This document shows positions 52,945 to 64,000 of a stretch of DNA of 64,000 nucleotides, piece by piece. Both the position numbers and the translations under genes were made by a program. The notes beneath the pieces are model-generated. The model saw nothing but the letters and a program-made list of their open reading frames with translations. It ran no database searches and was not told the DNA's origin. Origin of the DNA: Gracilariopsis chorda (Eukaryota; Rhodophyta; Florideophyceae; Gracilariales; Gracilariaceae); the NCBI GenBank assembly GCA_003194525.1, contig NBIV01000163.1:124001-188000 (forward strand), in the 5' to 3' direction. The first letter of the stretch is position 1, and every line of letters begins with the position of its first letter.

Positions 52945-55900
52945 TACAGCATCTTATCCTTCGACAGAGCCAATCCTCTTAGAACTATTTAAATTTCCAA
53001 CAAATTATATCCAAACTGCGGATTTGGCACTTTCATGCACGTTCATCCGCACCATGTGCTTCGTTCGATCCGCCGAATCTATCACTGATCGTACGATACG
53101 AGTCGTATCATATCGTTTAAAAGGATAAAGGGCTAACCCTTGGTACCCATTACCCCCAGTGCCCACGTTCTTCAACAGTGATCCACGGCAGATAGGCACT
53201 ATAGAATCTACAGTGTATCGTAGACACCACGCTGTAAGATTTCCAGCATATCCATCGCTCTCCTTGGTGGCCGGACTGTCTCCACTCACATTCCGAATTC
53301 GAGACCATCCCAGCGGAGTCCAAAGTTTTCCCATCCCCGTTCACAAGTGCTACAACCCTAGCTCTCAATGGATAGATAACCTCTTCGAAACACTTCCAAC
53401 TTTCAATCGTAGGACCGTAGCAAGTGTGCAACCCTTCCCACCGCTCTCGAGTCAACTGCTCCGTGACCGTTGCACAACTACCGTCACACAGCATGCTGCA
53501 CAACGGCGTACATCCATGTAGCGCAATTGCATTCATGTTCCATCGCATGTATCCCGAAAACTACCTCACAGAACGCGTACTCTCAAAACATGTCAAACCC
53601 CGTCTTGTTCCGATTAGCTCGGGCATCTCGAAACGAACATTACCGCCAGCATGACGTCAAAAGAGAAAAATATTCTTGTCTGCACAACAAACCGTTAACG
53701 CTAGAAGGATAAACGTACACACTCACTAACATAGTGTCAAATCTATTTCGCGGCACGTGAACGTGACGAATTGTAGATCATCACGGTTCAGCTGATGCAA
53801 TGATTTCGCCCGGGGCACAGTTTTGTTTGTTATTTGGAAGAAAGGACATAACTTCGTAATTTTACGAAGGTAAATTGTTAAAGGGTTAGACAGCTAGGTA
53901 AAGGGTTACCGCTAACCCTACTCCAACGGTATCGACGGTACAAAGTCGTAGGTGCTATTGTACAACGACGTGCTTCGCAGTGGTCTCAGACCGCAAGCCA
54001 CACGGGTGCAAACTCAACAAATGTGATTGGAAAAGAGTCCAGATTTTCTTTGCACGCAATCGTTCAATCTCGTTCCTCGCTTTTTCCGAAAAGTGAAGTG
54101 ATCTCCGGCGAGTCGCGAAGACAAATATGACATGTGTGCAGGGCGTCTACGTGAACACCTCGTGAGCGTGGCAGGGGGTACACGTTCGTGCCATGCAGGG
54201 TAAACCCTGCTTTGGCACTCTGCCTGGCGTTTTCTTGACAGAGCCCAGGGAATTGACGCGTAGTTCTACCTTCTTCTTCTTCACGTCTCTCTTGCTCAAA
54301 CCTGCATGTGTGGGCGTCTGGCCGCTGCACTTCGCAACGACAAATACCTCTGCGAGCCGCGGAAGGGCACTTTGCGTTTCACCTCACGACGAACTTTCAC
54401 ATATCTCATGTGCAGCCTGTAAACCACAACCGTAGCAGCCACGTTTCCTCTACGCGCTCGCCAACAAGAAACCAGCATCATGCTGCGAAGCCATGATGGC
54501 TTCGCAGAACACTCAACGCTGACTTCTGAACTAACGCGACCATCAAAGTTGTCACTGTTTTCCTCCGCATTCTTGCGATGCTCTCTCGCTGTTGGGAACC
54601 AGCGCGCGATATCATTATGCTCAGCTTCACAGCCATGGCGGAGTACCGCATTGTAGTCGCCAGGGTTTCTTTCTCTGTTCGGAAACGAACTGCAGGCAAC
54701 GATTATAGGCTATCCCCACTGGACCCCGGCGCCAACAAACAAGTTCGCAGTGTACCCTGGAATGGGCACGTCTCAGCAAGGTGCAATTCGCTTACCAAGT
54801 GCAAAAAAGCTGCTGCAGTGCTTCGAGTCTCGCAATCGTAGTAATAATATCTTCAGCCAGTTGACATTGTTTTCTCATCAAGACTTCCAACTCGACATAC
54901 TCTGCACTGCCGTCCCTACAACGATGAGCCCTGCAACGGTCTCACGCAACGATGCCACTGCTCATCGGCCTCTGAATACGACCGCGTCCTGATGATGCAC
55001 GTGCCAGCTACATATGAACGCTCGACCAGTGCTCGTCTCCAGCAGTACACGTGCTCTCCAAGCTGCAAGCTGGGAGTCGCACTGACTCCGCCAACCGATC
55101 GCTGTAGCTCGCAATTCCTGTCATCAGCCAATTGCGGTGCTGGCGGGGCTCGCACTGGTTACTTTTAAACTCCGGCAACATTACATCAATCTGCCTTGGC
55201 AATTACCGCTGTAGCTACACCAGTGATTTCCTCTTGTGTCAAGCAGCTTTTTTTCAACTCACGGTAGGATGCTTGCCCCACTTCACAACACGACGTATCG
55301 CTCGACTGATGCGCAGTTTCTAACAATAGCCAGTGGCACCGAAAGTGTCGAGAATTAATCAATTGCAGTTTGGAAATGTGGTGAGCACCCAGCTAGACAT
55401 TCAAAAAGGCCTGTCTGGGAAGATATGCTCTCCCACCATTTTTTTGCGCAATAGAAGCTTTCGCAAGGATATGCGATATTAGGTATGAATGTACGGCGCG
55501 TGAAGAGCCACGTTGCATTTCGCCGGTTGCCTTTACCAATGGCTGTCGGCAATGGATCAACCATTTCGCACAGTGCTCTGTATTCCTTATCTACCGTTGG
55601 TACCGTCGTACTACCAACAGTACTTACAGCCTTTGTTCTCTATTCATTTCATACGTGTTATCTACTTGCCGAGCTCCACGCAGAAGATAGATAGGCCAAG
55701 GATAACCTCTTCACTGGATTCTCTTTGCGAGTTTGCGTCATTCAGCGTTGCACCAACGTGCCGCCAAATTCAATTGCCTTTATAGTAGATCTGCACTGCC
55801 ACGGTCCTCAATGTTACTTCACCTCGAGCAACGTCACCGCAGTGCCGAAGAATAGTTGGCAGTTGTCGAACCGTTGTACTCCGCGCTCCAACTTCCTAGC

Positions 55901-56424
55901 ACTGGCACTATGTTGCAAGAATGCATTCCATGCTTCGCTCAATGTACAGCAGTAGTTCGATACCAAAAACATTGTCAGCGCATGGATATCGCTGTTTGCG
56001 CATTCGAAGTCTACCTCTGTATCCAACACGAATACCAGTGTCAAACCTCTCGTTCCGTAAGCACCTTCAGTCATATGCAGTCGCGAAAGACCGCGAGGTA
56101 CAGCTACCATCGAGCTTCCAAGACTAAGCGATACAGACAGAGATACGTCGCAGCCCTCATGTTGTCTTCATATTATCGACGCAATAAGGGACACCTGTTG
56201 GATGTCACTGTGAACTGAACTCCAATGATGTACCCAGGTAGCTCACCATTTTCATCCCCTTTACACCCGCATATGTTCCTTCTTAGCCGCACATCTATCT
56301 ATCTTGTGAGTGACACGACTTCTCATTCCCCTCGACTACTATTTGTACCGATCACCCGATGCATTTAAGGCCAAGACTATCGAAATGCATGAGATCCCTG
56401 CACATCAAACCAGCCTCTTGAACC
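52945..56424. other. 3.5 kb without a supported gene
   Basis: Many short overlapping frames on both strands (longest about 130 codons at 53150-53548, minus) but none with a motif I know. The longest is Cys-rich, without the spacing of a zinc finger. Short CTAACCCT...CCAACGGTAT-like strings occur near 53128 and 53919. A spliced gene cannot be excluded. Confidence 0.4.
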
Positions 56425-58026
56425 ATGGCTCGTTTCATCCTCATTCCCCACGTGGTGCGCGTAGCTCTTATTTTCCGTTTCCTGCTCAGTAGCGTTGAAG
56501 CATCCAAATGCAAACGAGTGAAAGATGCTGCGTACTACCTCGCCCTGCCTGATAACGAACTTCTTGCTGTTGCCGCTTCAAAGTCTCGTATCGGGGATTG
56601 CTATCTTCAGAAGACGTCCCCGTCAGCCTCCGCTACTTGTGATCTCTACGTCAAATCAGCATTTGTCGGAAATGATGGAGATAGAGGCTGGCCGAAGAGT
56701 CTTCAAGACACGGGAACTGGTTGCGTGCGTGCTCCAAGCCTTCGGCGACGAGTGCGATCATGCCCTTATGCCAACTCTGTTTATAATATCTCCTCCTCAA
56801 TTGCTCAGTTGTTTTGCACGGATGATGGAGATGCGAACGCAGTCTCCATGCTCAGACATGCCATTCGTAACAAGGCATGTAATATTTCTTCCAGTTCACC
56901 TCAAGTGGAGAGCTGTAGACAAGGTACAACTGCTTGTCGATGTGATCTTCGAAGTTCCTGCCCTGCCCGTGGTCCACCAGTGATACTTCCAACCACCTTA
57001 ACACTTGATCGCATACGAAGATGTCGCACCAGTTCCTTTTTTTCCTGCGATTCTACACTCGTTCGCCCGGAATATCGTGTGTTTGACGACAGTGGGATGA
57101 GCAAAAGCCATCAGAAGCAAGTTTATCTGACTCAAGTCAATTCCCCGCGCAAGAGCAAAACCAGAAATCTTGTGCTTGGAATCGCCGGTCAGCAATTTAG
57201 AGTTAATGCTATGATTGGTGATGTCCAAGTTGGCAGACTAGGAGACGCGAGTGGTGTTACCGGACAGAAGGAGGCGTACAGCTCTGGATTTGATAAAACT
57301 CAAGGATCGCTCAGGAAAGACATTAGCCCAGAAGGGTTGATATCTCAAATCATGAAGACGGGCTACTTCTCGCTAGAAGATACTTTCGTAGGCCTCATTT
57401 TCGATGCGCGGTTTAACTATGAGTTCCGAAAGAAGGCAAAGGACAGGAATGAGGAAGGCTACTACAAATTCATTATGAAGAAGCTGGGGAATGATGTTGG
57501 AACGATCTATCTCGCTGGGCACAGTAGAGGAGGATGCCTCGCAATGAGGTTGGCTTCCCGATTGAACGCCCGGTTCCCTAAGGCTAGAATAGTCGTGCAC
57601 AACTTTGACGCGGTTTGCACGAAGCCCAGCATTATTACATCTAGCGAGTTTGGGGTAACTGCGTCTCCTATTCGATACAACCCCTTGAACAGAAAGTATT
57701 TCGTTTACATGACTAATTTGAAAGAACGGTTTGTTAACAGAGACTGCTTGTCGGTTCGGGCGTTTCTGTCTGGGGAACAACCCGTCAATATTGGAATACT
57801 GAACTCTATTTTCCGAAGGTTCCGAGCTTTTGGACATCTTGGATTCGTGTCTAGCGAAAAGACTGAGGATTACTTGTGGAACAACAAGGGTATTACCTGG
57901 TACACGGAGTCAATGCACAACGATACTCACGGTCGAATCGACAACAACTACCATGACTTAGCTGTACAGCATTTTGTAGCATCCATGAAGTTGCTACCAT
58001 GTGCGTGTGGAACAAAATTAGAGTGA
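56425..58026 (+). CDS. Secreted lipase-like alpha/beta hydrolase with Cys-rich N-terminal half
   Basis: 533 residues from ATG 56425 in good start context (AACCATGGC). Residues 1-27 look like a signal peptide (basic start, hydrophobic VALIFRFLL, likely cut after VEA). Residues 28-210 are Cys-rich and of no family I know, with sequons NISS. The second half fits a class 3-type lipase fold: LVLGIAGQQ near 253 as the oxyanion-side strand, and the nucleophile elbow GHSRGG with Ser367, followed by a helix of small residues. Likely acid and base partners lie in VHNFDAVC (about 396) and the region HGRIDNNYHD (about 505), but I cannot fix them. It probably acts outside the cell on lipid esters; substrate unknown. 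No introns. Confidence 0.75.
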   Translation: MARFILIPHVVRVALIFRFLLSSVEASKCKRVKDAAYYLALPDNELLAVAASKSRIGDCYLQKTSPSASATCDLYVKSAFVGNDGDRGWPKSLQDTGTGCVRAPSLRRRVRSCPYANSVYNISSSIAQLFCTDDGDANAVSMLRHAIRNKACNISSSSPQVESCRQGTTACRCDLRSSCPARGPPVILPTTLTLDRIRRCRTSSFFSCDSTLVRPEYRVFDDSGMSKSHQKQVYLTQVNSPRKSKTRNLVLGIAGQQFRVNAMIGDVQVGRLGDASGVTGQKEAYSSGFDKTQGSLRKDISPEGLISQIMKTGYFSLEDTFVGLIFDARFNYEFRKKAKDRNEEGYYKFIMKKLGNDVGTIYLAGHSRGGCLAMRLASRLNARFPKARIVVHNFDAVCTKPSIITSSEFGVTASPIRYNPLNRKYFVYMTNLKERFVNRDCLSVRAFLSGEQPVNIGILNSIFRRFRAFGHLGFVSSEKTEDYLWNNKGITWYTESMHNDTHGRIDNNYHDLAVQHFVASMKLLPCACGTKLE

Positions 58027-59838
58027 CTCATGTCCTTAGTGTCATCACTGGTACCTTGGTTGCTCTAGAACCCTCCCGTTGACCTTCGCGCCTCGAACAC
58101 TTGAGTCTTCCGGAATCGCTCCCATCGAATTGCACTGGCCCCTTTTTCAACATCGTCGGCTACTTGTGTGAATAGAAACCCCAAAGCAGACTGCGCAGTG
58201 AACTGCCCAAAATCCTGCCTCATGACTTACCAACCTGTCGCCAGTAATGGTCGATAATTTTGTTAAGTATGCGAACCAAAAGATTTGAGGGCAGCTGGGA
58301 CACAGACCACGTGTTCTTCGGATCCATGGTGCAGCAACGATTGGAATACCACATCTGGGTTCTGAAGAGCAGCCATTTGCTAACGCATCTCGTTAGGGCA
58401 CGTGCATCTCGCCTTCACGTGGTGTGCCTGACTCCGACCCCTTTTCGCTGGGGCGGAGCGAAATGAGAACGCAGACGGATCTCCAACGGAGGCCTAGAAC
58501 GGATGTGAAAGGTTCAAAATCGGAAACGACATGAGCCACAGAAGTTCTTGGCCTCTCTGAAAAGAGAAAGCTTTTACTGAAAGCTCTCCTTCTGCTTAGT
58601 AATAGAAAGCTGTTGTCCACAATAAAGAAGAAGAAGAAGTGGCTAGATTGTGTAGATTTATGCATCACATGTACCTAATGTTTCTAAGGAAGATAGAAGC
58701 GCTGTTGAGCGTTTCGTTTTGATAGATGTCTAACTTATCGCACTGCTCGGGTGAGGATTACAGATACTTTAGAGGTCCATGGTATTCACACTCAATTATG
58801 AGGATTTCAAGTGACGACTGAGCTAAAGGAAGTGCCCCGGCCAGGGCACCTGAGGGGCGGATACTACTGTACTTACATAGCAAGTTCCCACAAATGAGCG
58901 GCGGAGGAGACAAATTTGAGAGAAGGGAGCGGAGCGTAGCGAGTTCCCACATTTCATTCGGGACAACCCATGAACCTTGATTATCTTACGATATCGGTCG
59001 TTTGACTTCGATATCTTTTTCTTTTCATTTCTCAAGCATGCCTGCCTTGCTGTTGCTAACTTACCAGATGGGCAAAAGTGCGATACCTCGTTATATAGAA
59101 GAACTCGTGCAGTTACGGGTCCTTTTAAGGGACGATGGGCAGCTAACAATCCTAACCCTTTACGGCATCCCCAACGGTATGCGCAAATCTCAACCTAAAT
59201 AAGAGACGTAGATAATCCCAGTCTGGAGTTCCCCCAACATTCTGCGGTACCTTGCGCGGTGCAGAAAGCTAAATCATGTTCCGGAGGTAGCGGTCCGCTA
59301 ACCCTTAGATGCAGTGTATCGACGAACGCGAATGCGGACTTCAGGGCACGAGAAGGGCCGATAGCTCGAAGCTGTTTACAGCGGATGGGGTCTTTGTAAG
59401 TCCATAGTTATGGCCCATAACCTGTGGGAACGCTTAGAAAGGAGCCAATAGCTTGAAGCTGTTTACGAAGAGGCTTCGGCGGCTGTGCCGTGTGCCGGCT
59501 ACGTGTGACAACAGGGCTGTTGGGTTTTTGCGATATGTTCTCTGATCCTGTTTTATTTTGGTGTATTTGCTAGCGGTCCCCTTTAGCCCTTAGTGGGTAG
59601 TCGAAGGGCCCTTTACCCTTCGTAGAGGGCGTGTTACAAATGACAATAAACTCTACTAGCCAGCAGTCGCCTTCAACAATGAAGCAGCGGCTGCGCAATA
59701 GACGGCTTCTACCTTGGCTTCTCGCGAGCTTCTCGTTGCATCCCTCACTCCATTCCCCTTCGTCCTCCAACGAAGGCAATCCTTTCGCTGTACCCACCAC
59801 ATCTGAGCCAGCTGTGGGCAATTGGACGCTCAGCTAAT
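58027..59838. other. Intergenic region before the NB-ARC gene
   Basis: No supported gene. A GAA/AAG run lies at 58626-58640. A stem CGAAGGG / CCCTTCG with 7 nt loop lies at 59602-59622. GAAGCTGTTTAC occurs twice (about 59367 and 59455). A short frame from 59679 (MKQRLRNRRLLPWLLASF...) ends two bases before the next gene's ATG and could be an upstream ORF. Confidence 0.4.
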
Positions 59839-62800
59839 ATGGAAGGCGTAGGTATACCAGCCGCCACCAAAGCCACTGTTTCGCTTGCGAAGATTCCGTT
59901 TGATTTTCATCGCCGAGTGCGAATAGGTAAGAGAATTCCTCAAGACCTTAAAGGTCTCCGTAGCTATCGTGATTGGCTTCTGAGAGGGATTGAGAGCTGC
60001 CGACCAGCCCTTGATAAAAAAGACGTGCAGTCATGGTTAGAGCAACTTTCGGATGCCGAAAAGCGATTAGATAAGGTAAAGCCTGAGCATAGGAAAGGCA
60101 TCCGTGACCGTCACGTTGACAGGGATAATGAGAGCCTTGCCCAAGCCGAGGAGATAATATCTCGAGTTAAAGATCAACTTGACAACACCTTTAAGTTCGT
60201 AGAGATGTCGACAGACACTTTTGAGGTTTATTACTGCAAGCCGGACATGGAACGGAAATCGTACAGTCACTGCGACCAAGCAGACCATCAAGGTAGGACA
60301 GTTCGCGAGGGAAAGCTGCGACAGCTTTTGTTATCAGCAAAGAAACCTCCTAGCTTCACCGCGTTGTACTGCGCTTATGGACCGGGGGGAATGGGCAAAA
60401 CCGTAGCCCTTGAATGGCTGTCTTCTGATTCAGATGTTCGTAAGTACTTCAAGCATGGAATTCACTGGTTTGCATTCGGATCAGACATTGAAGATGGACA
60501 GCTCATGGAACAGATTCGAATATGTGCTCTGAATTGTGGTTGGAAACAGCTAGCAGATGATTTGATGAACGAAGCAAGTTTGAAAGTGGCTATTCACAAG
60601 CTTGGAGCCAAATTCTTGGGAAAGACGCTTCTATTCATTATTGATGATGTGTGGGACAGAAGGAGAGAAGACGTTCTTTCATTCAGAAAGGCTCTTCATG
60701 GAGGACAGAATTGTGCGATGGTAATCTCATGCCGTGAAGGCAGCGTTTCGAAGATGTGTGACAAGATTGTGCCTTTTGACTTCTTGGAACCAATGGGGGA
60801 TGTTTCGAGAGATATACTTCTATCATGCGTAGATGAGAACAGGAATGGCAATCTATTGCAGTGGTTGAAGAAGAGCAAAGAATGCACAGAAAGTCTCAAG
60901 GCGGGCCTTCAGGAGTGCGGTGGATGGGTGCTAATTCTTTCAATTGTTGGTGCGATGTTAAGAGAAGAGATTGAAAATTGCGAAGACGTTGAGGAGGCAA
61001 CAGAAGTTCTACGCCGTTGGGCACATAGCGTAGTTGAAGAAGCGGATCTCACCGGAGAAGGGACTCGAGAATATCCGGGTGGGTTACACCACATTGTCGG
61101 ACAGGGCTTGAAGCACGCGAAACAGAACTTGATTAAACGAGGCTTCCCGGAGAGTTTATCATCGTCTGTGGCGGAAAACTTCAGACGATTATGTGTGATA
61201 CAGAAACAGAAGGCGATGCCGGTACACGTCTTGATGAAAGTTTGGAGCCTCGGGTTGAGGGAAACCAGGCGAATAGCAAAGACGATGAAGGAAATGTCAC
61301 TGATAGAATTTGGTTTTGATAAGAGTACGGTAGAAGTTATTCGTGTACACGATAAGATCATTGATCTATGTCGAGAACAGATGGGGACAGAAGCGTTTCG
61401 ATATCATGAAGAACTTTTGGAGTCATTTGTGAGCCATTCAAAGCGAATTCACTGGCACAAAGATGTGTGGTATCGTCCGTGGTGGGTCCTTTCCGGCAGA
61501 GATGAGTATTTGATGGAGAATCTAGAATATCACTTGGCAGAAGCAAATCTGGTGAAGGAGTTATGGGGAGTGGTATGTGACGCCAGATTCATAATGCGAT
61601 GGTTGGAGGATGGACGCCAATGGGTTGGGCTGGCAGATAAATTCGCGAGAGTTGTTCGGGCTGGTCTTGGAGTTAACGAAGGTCTAGAGGAGCTGCAAAG
61701 AGCACTACAGAGCTCATGGACAAGAGTAAGAATGTCCAGGTATTCACTAGGATTCCATATGTTTGGTCATCTTGACAAGCGAGAGAATAAGCGCGGAAGT
61801 GACAGTGTTTGTCGATTTCTGGAAACCATGGAGCTTTTTGAGACTGGTCCGTGGGTTCAACCCGTAAAACCGTTCCTGGAGCCATCAAATAGTCAAGAGA
61901 AGCAGTGCTACCGACTGGGAAACAAGGAAGACCCTCTTTGGATTTCGGAGGACGTTTCTATTGTGGTTTTATTGGATATGCATGGTCTGATTAATGTGCT
62001 TAACTTGAGAAACCAAGAGTACGTGCGTCAGTTCGAAGAACTAGAAATGTGGTGTATGGGAGTTATTGCGTTTAGTATCGATGGAAAATATGCATTGGTG
62101 GATATGAAGAGAAGAAATGGCCGCAATGCGTATGTGATGGACCTGCAAAGAAATGGAGCACCTCCATTGGTTGTCAAGGGAGTGACCAGGAACAGGCCAC
62201 TCACAGCATGTGCCATTCATTCTCGAAATCTGTATGCCATTGGATACGAGGATGGTACTCTGGTATTGACATCCATGCGCGCTGATGGGACCGAGAAGCG
62301 CACACACCTCTCTGCACCCACAGCATGCAAATGTGCTTCGTTTAGCACAGATGGAAAGTGCATGGCTTCAGGACACCACTACGGGGCTGTGAAATTATGG
62401 AGGGTTGTGGATGGGCAAAATATGTGCTCGTTCTCATGCGGCTGGGGTAACGTGACGTGTGTATCGTTCAACGCAGATGGTAACCGCATTGCTTCAGCAT
62501 CAAGTGGCAACATCGTGCATGTGTGGAGCATTAGTGATAAAGAAGGACTTTGCTGGCTCTCCGGACATGAGGGTCGGGTGAATTGCGTGGTGTTAAGCTC
62601 GGATGGGACTATCGTAGCTTCAGGATCGGACGACTGGACCGTGAGGGTGTGGAGAGTGAGCGACAGGAAACAACTGTGCTTGTTCTCTGGACACTACCGA
62701 CCAGTTAGAACCTTGAAGTTCAGTGCGGATGGGAAATTCCTTGCAATAGGTGGCGGTGACCACACCGTGCGAGTGTGGAGCGTGAGCGATGACCCAAAGC

Positions 62801-64000
62801 ATCGTTCGCTCTCTGGACATAAAGAGATTGTATATGGTTTCAAGTTCTGCGAGGATGGGATGCGTGTGGCTTCGCTGTCAAGCGGCAAAAACTTGCGAGT
62901 ATGGAACGTGAAGGACGGCAAAAAGCGTTTCGGGGTCTCTTGTGGACAACTGTATCTGGGTTCGGAAAGATGGGACATAAGTGCGGATGGGACGCTTGTA
63001 GCTTCAGGGTGCAGCGACAACACCGTACGGTTGTGGAGTGTGAATGACGACAAACAGCTGTGTTCGCTCCTTGTCCAAGGAGGAGGGGTGAAATCCGTGA
63101 GGTTCAGCGCGGATGGGACGCGCCTAGCTTCAGAATCGTGGAACAACGGCTTGCGGATATGGAGAGCGAGTGACGGCAAACAGTTGTGCTCGCTTCATGA
63201 AGATCGGATTAATCTCTGGACCTTAAGCGCGGATGGGACGCGTGTGGCCTTTGTGTCGGCTGATAACGTCGTGCAGGTGTGGAGCGTCAGAAACAGCAAA
63301 CAGCTGTGCTCTCTTTCTGGACATGAAGGATATGTACATTGCGTCACGTTTAACGCGGATGGGACGCGCGTGGCGTCGGGAGCGGCGGACAATACCGTTC
63401 GCGTATGGAGCGTACACGAAGACAAACAGGTGTGCTCGCTCTCCGGACACGAAGGACATGTGGTTTCCGTTGCGTTTAGTGCGGATGGGAGTCGCGTGGC
63501 TTCAGGGTCGAAAGACAAAACGGTGCGTATATGGCGTGTTGAGAGTGATACCTGTGAAGCAGAACATGTACGCCGCTTACCAGCTGAAGCTTCGGAAATA
63601 CGTTTTGTGTCAGGTGGTGGAGAGATTGCGGCTTTCTTGGATGACGGCAGTGTTTTGACGTTGAACTTTCCGCACTCTGCATACAGCACTTCGACGAGCG
63701 ACGAGCAATCACGGACAGGCGGCGCAATATGTTGGCAAGTCACAAAGGACGAGATTTGTGTTCGGCGCGAGACTGATGGACAACGCAATGTTTCTGTAGC
63801 TACTTTCCCGCCGTCACGTAATTTTGCATCAAATTGGCGCTCGAAGAGCACCGCGCATCAGATGCTTGATGGAAAACTTGTCATCTGCCGGTTGCGAGGT
63901 GCGGAAAAGGGCTCAGTCAGGCACTCTCTTCGTTGGTCCAGTCAATGCTCTATGTACGTATGTATCTTTCTATGTAGTTTACTTGGAATTGTGGTTTACC
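59839..64000 (+). CDS. STAND ATPase: NB-ARC domain plus WD40 repeats (3' end beyond window)
   Basis: At least 1387 codons from ATG 59839, open to the right edge; the frame has a stop upstream at 59680 and no other ATG between. Residues 1-160 are helical and charged, unrecognised. NB-ARC: P-loop GPGGMGKT at 181, kinase-2 LLFIIDDVWD near 264, sensor-like MVISCR near 294, a GLPL-like CGGWVLILSIVG near 362, then a winged-helix-like part. From about 829 to 1248 come ten WD40 repeats of 40-45 residues, such as SADGTRVASGSxDxTVRVWSV, very alike at DNA level. The layout matches APAF-1-type signalling ATPases: ligand sensed by the propeller, ATP-driven oligomerisation. Near the edge is a hydrophobic stretch (SMYVCIFLCSLLGIVVY) that also contains GTATGT, a possible splice donor, so the true C-terminus is uncertain. 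Confidence 0.9.
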   Translation, partial: MEGVGIPAATKATVSLAKIPFDFHRRVRIGKRIPQDLKGLRSYRDWLLRGIESCRPALDKKDVQSWLEQLSDAEKRLDKVKPEHRKGIRDRHVDRDNESLAQAEEIISRVKDQLDNTFKFVEMSTDTFEVYYCKPDMERKSYSHCDQADHQGRTVREGKLRQLLLSAKKPPSFTALYCAYGPGGMGKTVALEWLSSDSDVRKYFKHGIHWFAFGSDIEDGQLMEQIRICALNCGWKQLADDLMNEASLKVAIHKLGAKFLGKTLLFIIDDVWDRRREDVLSFRKALHGGQNCAMVISCREGSVSKMCDKIVPFDFLEPMGDVSRDILLSCVDENRNGNLLQWLKKSKECTESLKAGLQECGGWVLILSIVGAMLREEIENCEDVEEATEVLRRWAHSVVEEADLTGEGTREYPGGLHHIVGQGLKHAKQNLIKRGFPESLSSSVAENFRRLCVIQKQKAMPVHVLMKVWSLGLRETRRIAKTMKEMSLIEFGFDKSTVEVIRVHDKIIDLCREQMGTEAFRYHEELLESFVSHSKRIHWHKDVWYRPWWVLSGRDEYLMENLEYHLAEANLVKELWGVVCDARFIMRWLEDGRQWVGLADKFARVVRAGLGVNEGLEELQRALQSSWTRVRMSRYSLGFHMFGHLDKRENKRGSDSVCRFLETMELFETGPWVQPVKPFLEPSNSQEKQCYRLGNKEDPLWISEDVSIVVLLDMHGLINVLNLRNQEYVRQFEELEMWCMGVIAFSIDGKYALVDMKRRNGRNAYVMDLQRNGAPPLVVKGVTRNRPLTACAIHSRNLYAIGYEDGTLVLTSMRADGTEKRTHLSAPTACKCASFSTDGKCMASGHHYGAVKLWRVVDGQNMCSFSCGWGNVTCVSFNADGNRIASASSGNIVHVWSISDKEGLCWLSGHEGRVNCVVLSSDGTIVASGSDDWTVRVWRVSDRKQLCLFSGHYRPVRTLKFSADGKFLAIGGGDHTVRVWSVSDDPKHRSLSGHKEIVYGFKFCEDGMRVASLSSGKNLRVWNVKDGKKRFGVSCGQLYLGSERWDISADGTLVASGCSDNTVRLWSVNDDKQLCSLLVQGGGVKSVRFSADGTRLASESWNNGLRIWRASDGKQLCSLHEDRINLWTLSADGTRVAFVSADNVVQVWSVRNSKQLCSLSGHEGYVHCVTFNADGTRVASGAADNTVRVWSVHEDKQVCSLSGHEGHVVSVAFSADGSRVASGSKDKTVRIWRVESDTCEAEHVRRLPAEASEIRFVSGGGEIAAFLDDGSVLTLNFPHSAYSTSTSDEQSRTGGAICWQVTKDEICVRRETDGQRNVSVATFPPSRNFASNWRSKSTAHQMLDGKLVICRLRGAEKGSVRHSLRWSSQCSMYVCIFLCSLLGIVVY

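Noticed and set aside
53150-53548. 132-codon Cys-rich minus frame
   Set aside because: An overlapping plus frame of similar length exists and neither has a motif. It looks like chance.

Overview
The window looks like nuclear DNA of a gene-dense eukaryote with intronless genes and heavy transposon load. A Helitron Rep/helicase, Ty3/gypsy and Ty1/copia elements, an Argonaute, a mitochondrial-type ferredoxin reductase and a STAND ATPase with NB-ARC plus WD40 domains, all as long uninterrupted frames, fit a florideophyte red alga such as Chondrus. This is inference; no rRNA, organelle gene or other clade marker is present to prove it.

Layout. 1-4.8 kb: Helitron Rep-helicase, open at the left edge, followed to about 6.0 kb by diverged ~0.5 kb tandem repeats with GC-rich hairpins and CAG tracts. 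6.7-8.1 kb: decayed minus-strand copia gag/protease. 8.4-9.3 kb: element with ~150 bp inverted repeats. 9.3-29.8 kb: two chromovirus-type Ty3/gypsy elements sharing a middle LTR (LTR-internal-LTR-internal-LTR). The second keeps an antisense ORF next to its 3' LTR that the first has lost. 29.95-33.94 kb: a copia polyprotein broken by one stop codon. 34.3-35.1 kb: a perfect hairpin, a foldback with a five-unit repeat and a TA-flanked MITE. 35.4-36.6 kb: orphan membrane protein. 38.06-39.45 kb: NADPH:ferredoxin (adrenodoxin) reductase. 41.9-44.7 kb (minus): Argonaute with its three acidic slicer positions replaced. 47.2-52.1 kb (minus): a decayed copia carrying two nested insertions, a 520 bp MITE and a solo gypsy LTR with a 5 bp target duplication. 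56.4-58.0 kb: secreted lipase-like protein. 59.8-64.0 kb: NB-ARC/WD40 protein, open at the right edge.

The most unusual signal is in the gypsy family. LTR, leader, gag, pol, linker and antisense ORF are packed with short perfect inverted repeats (typically a 4-5 bp stem and 3-5 nt loop, CC...GG at the ends), roughly one per 40 bp by eye. Copia and host genes nearby do not show this, and several differences between LTR copies fall in loops while stems are kept. Other points of interest are the slicer-dead Argonaute, the antisense ORF, and a series of insertions dated relative to each other by nesting.
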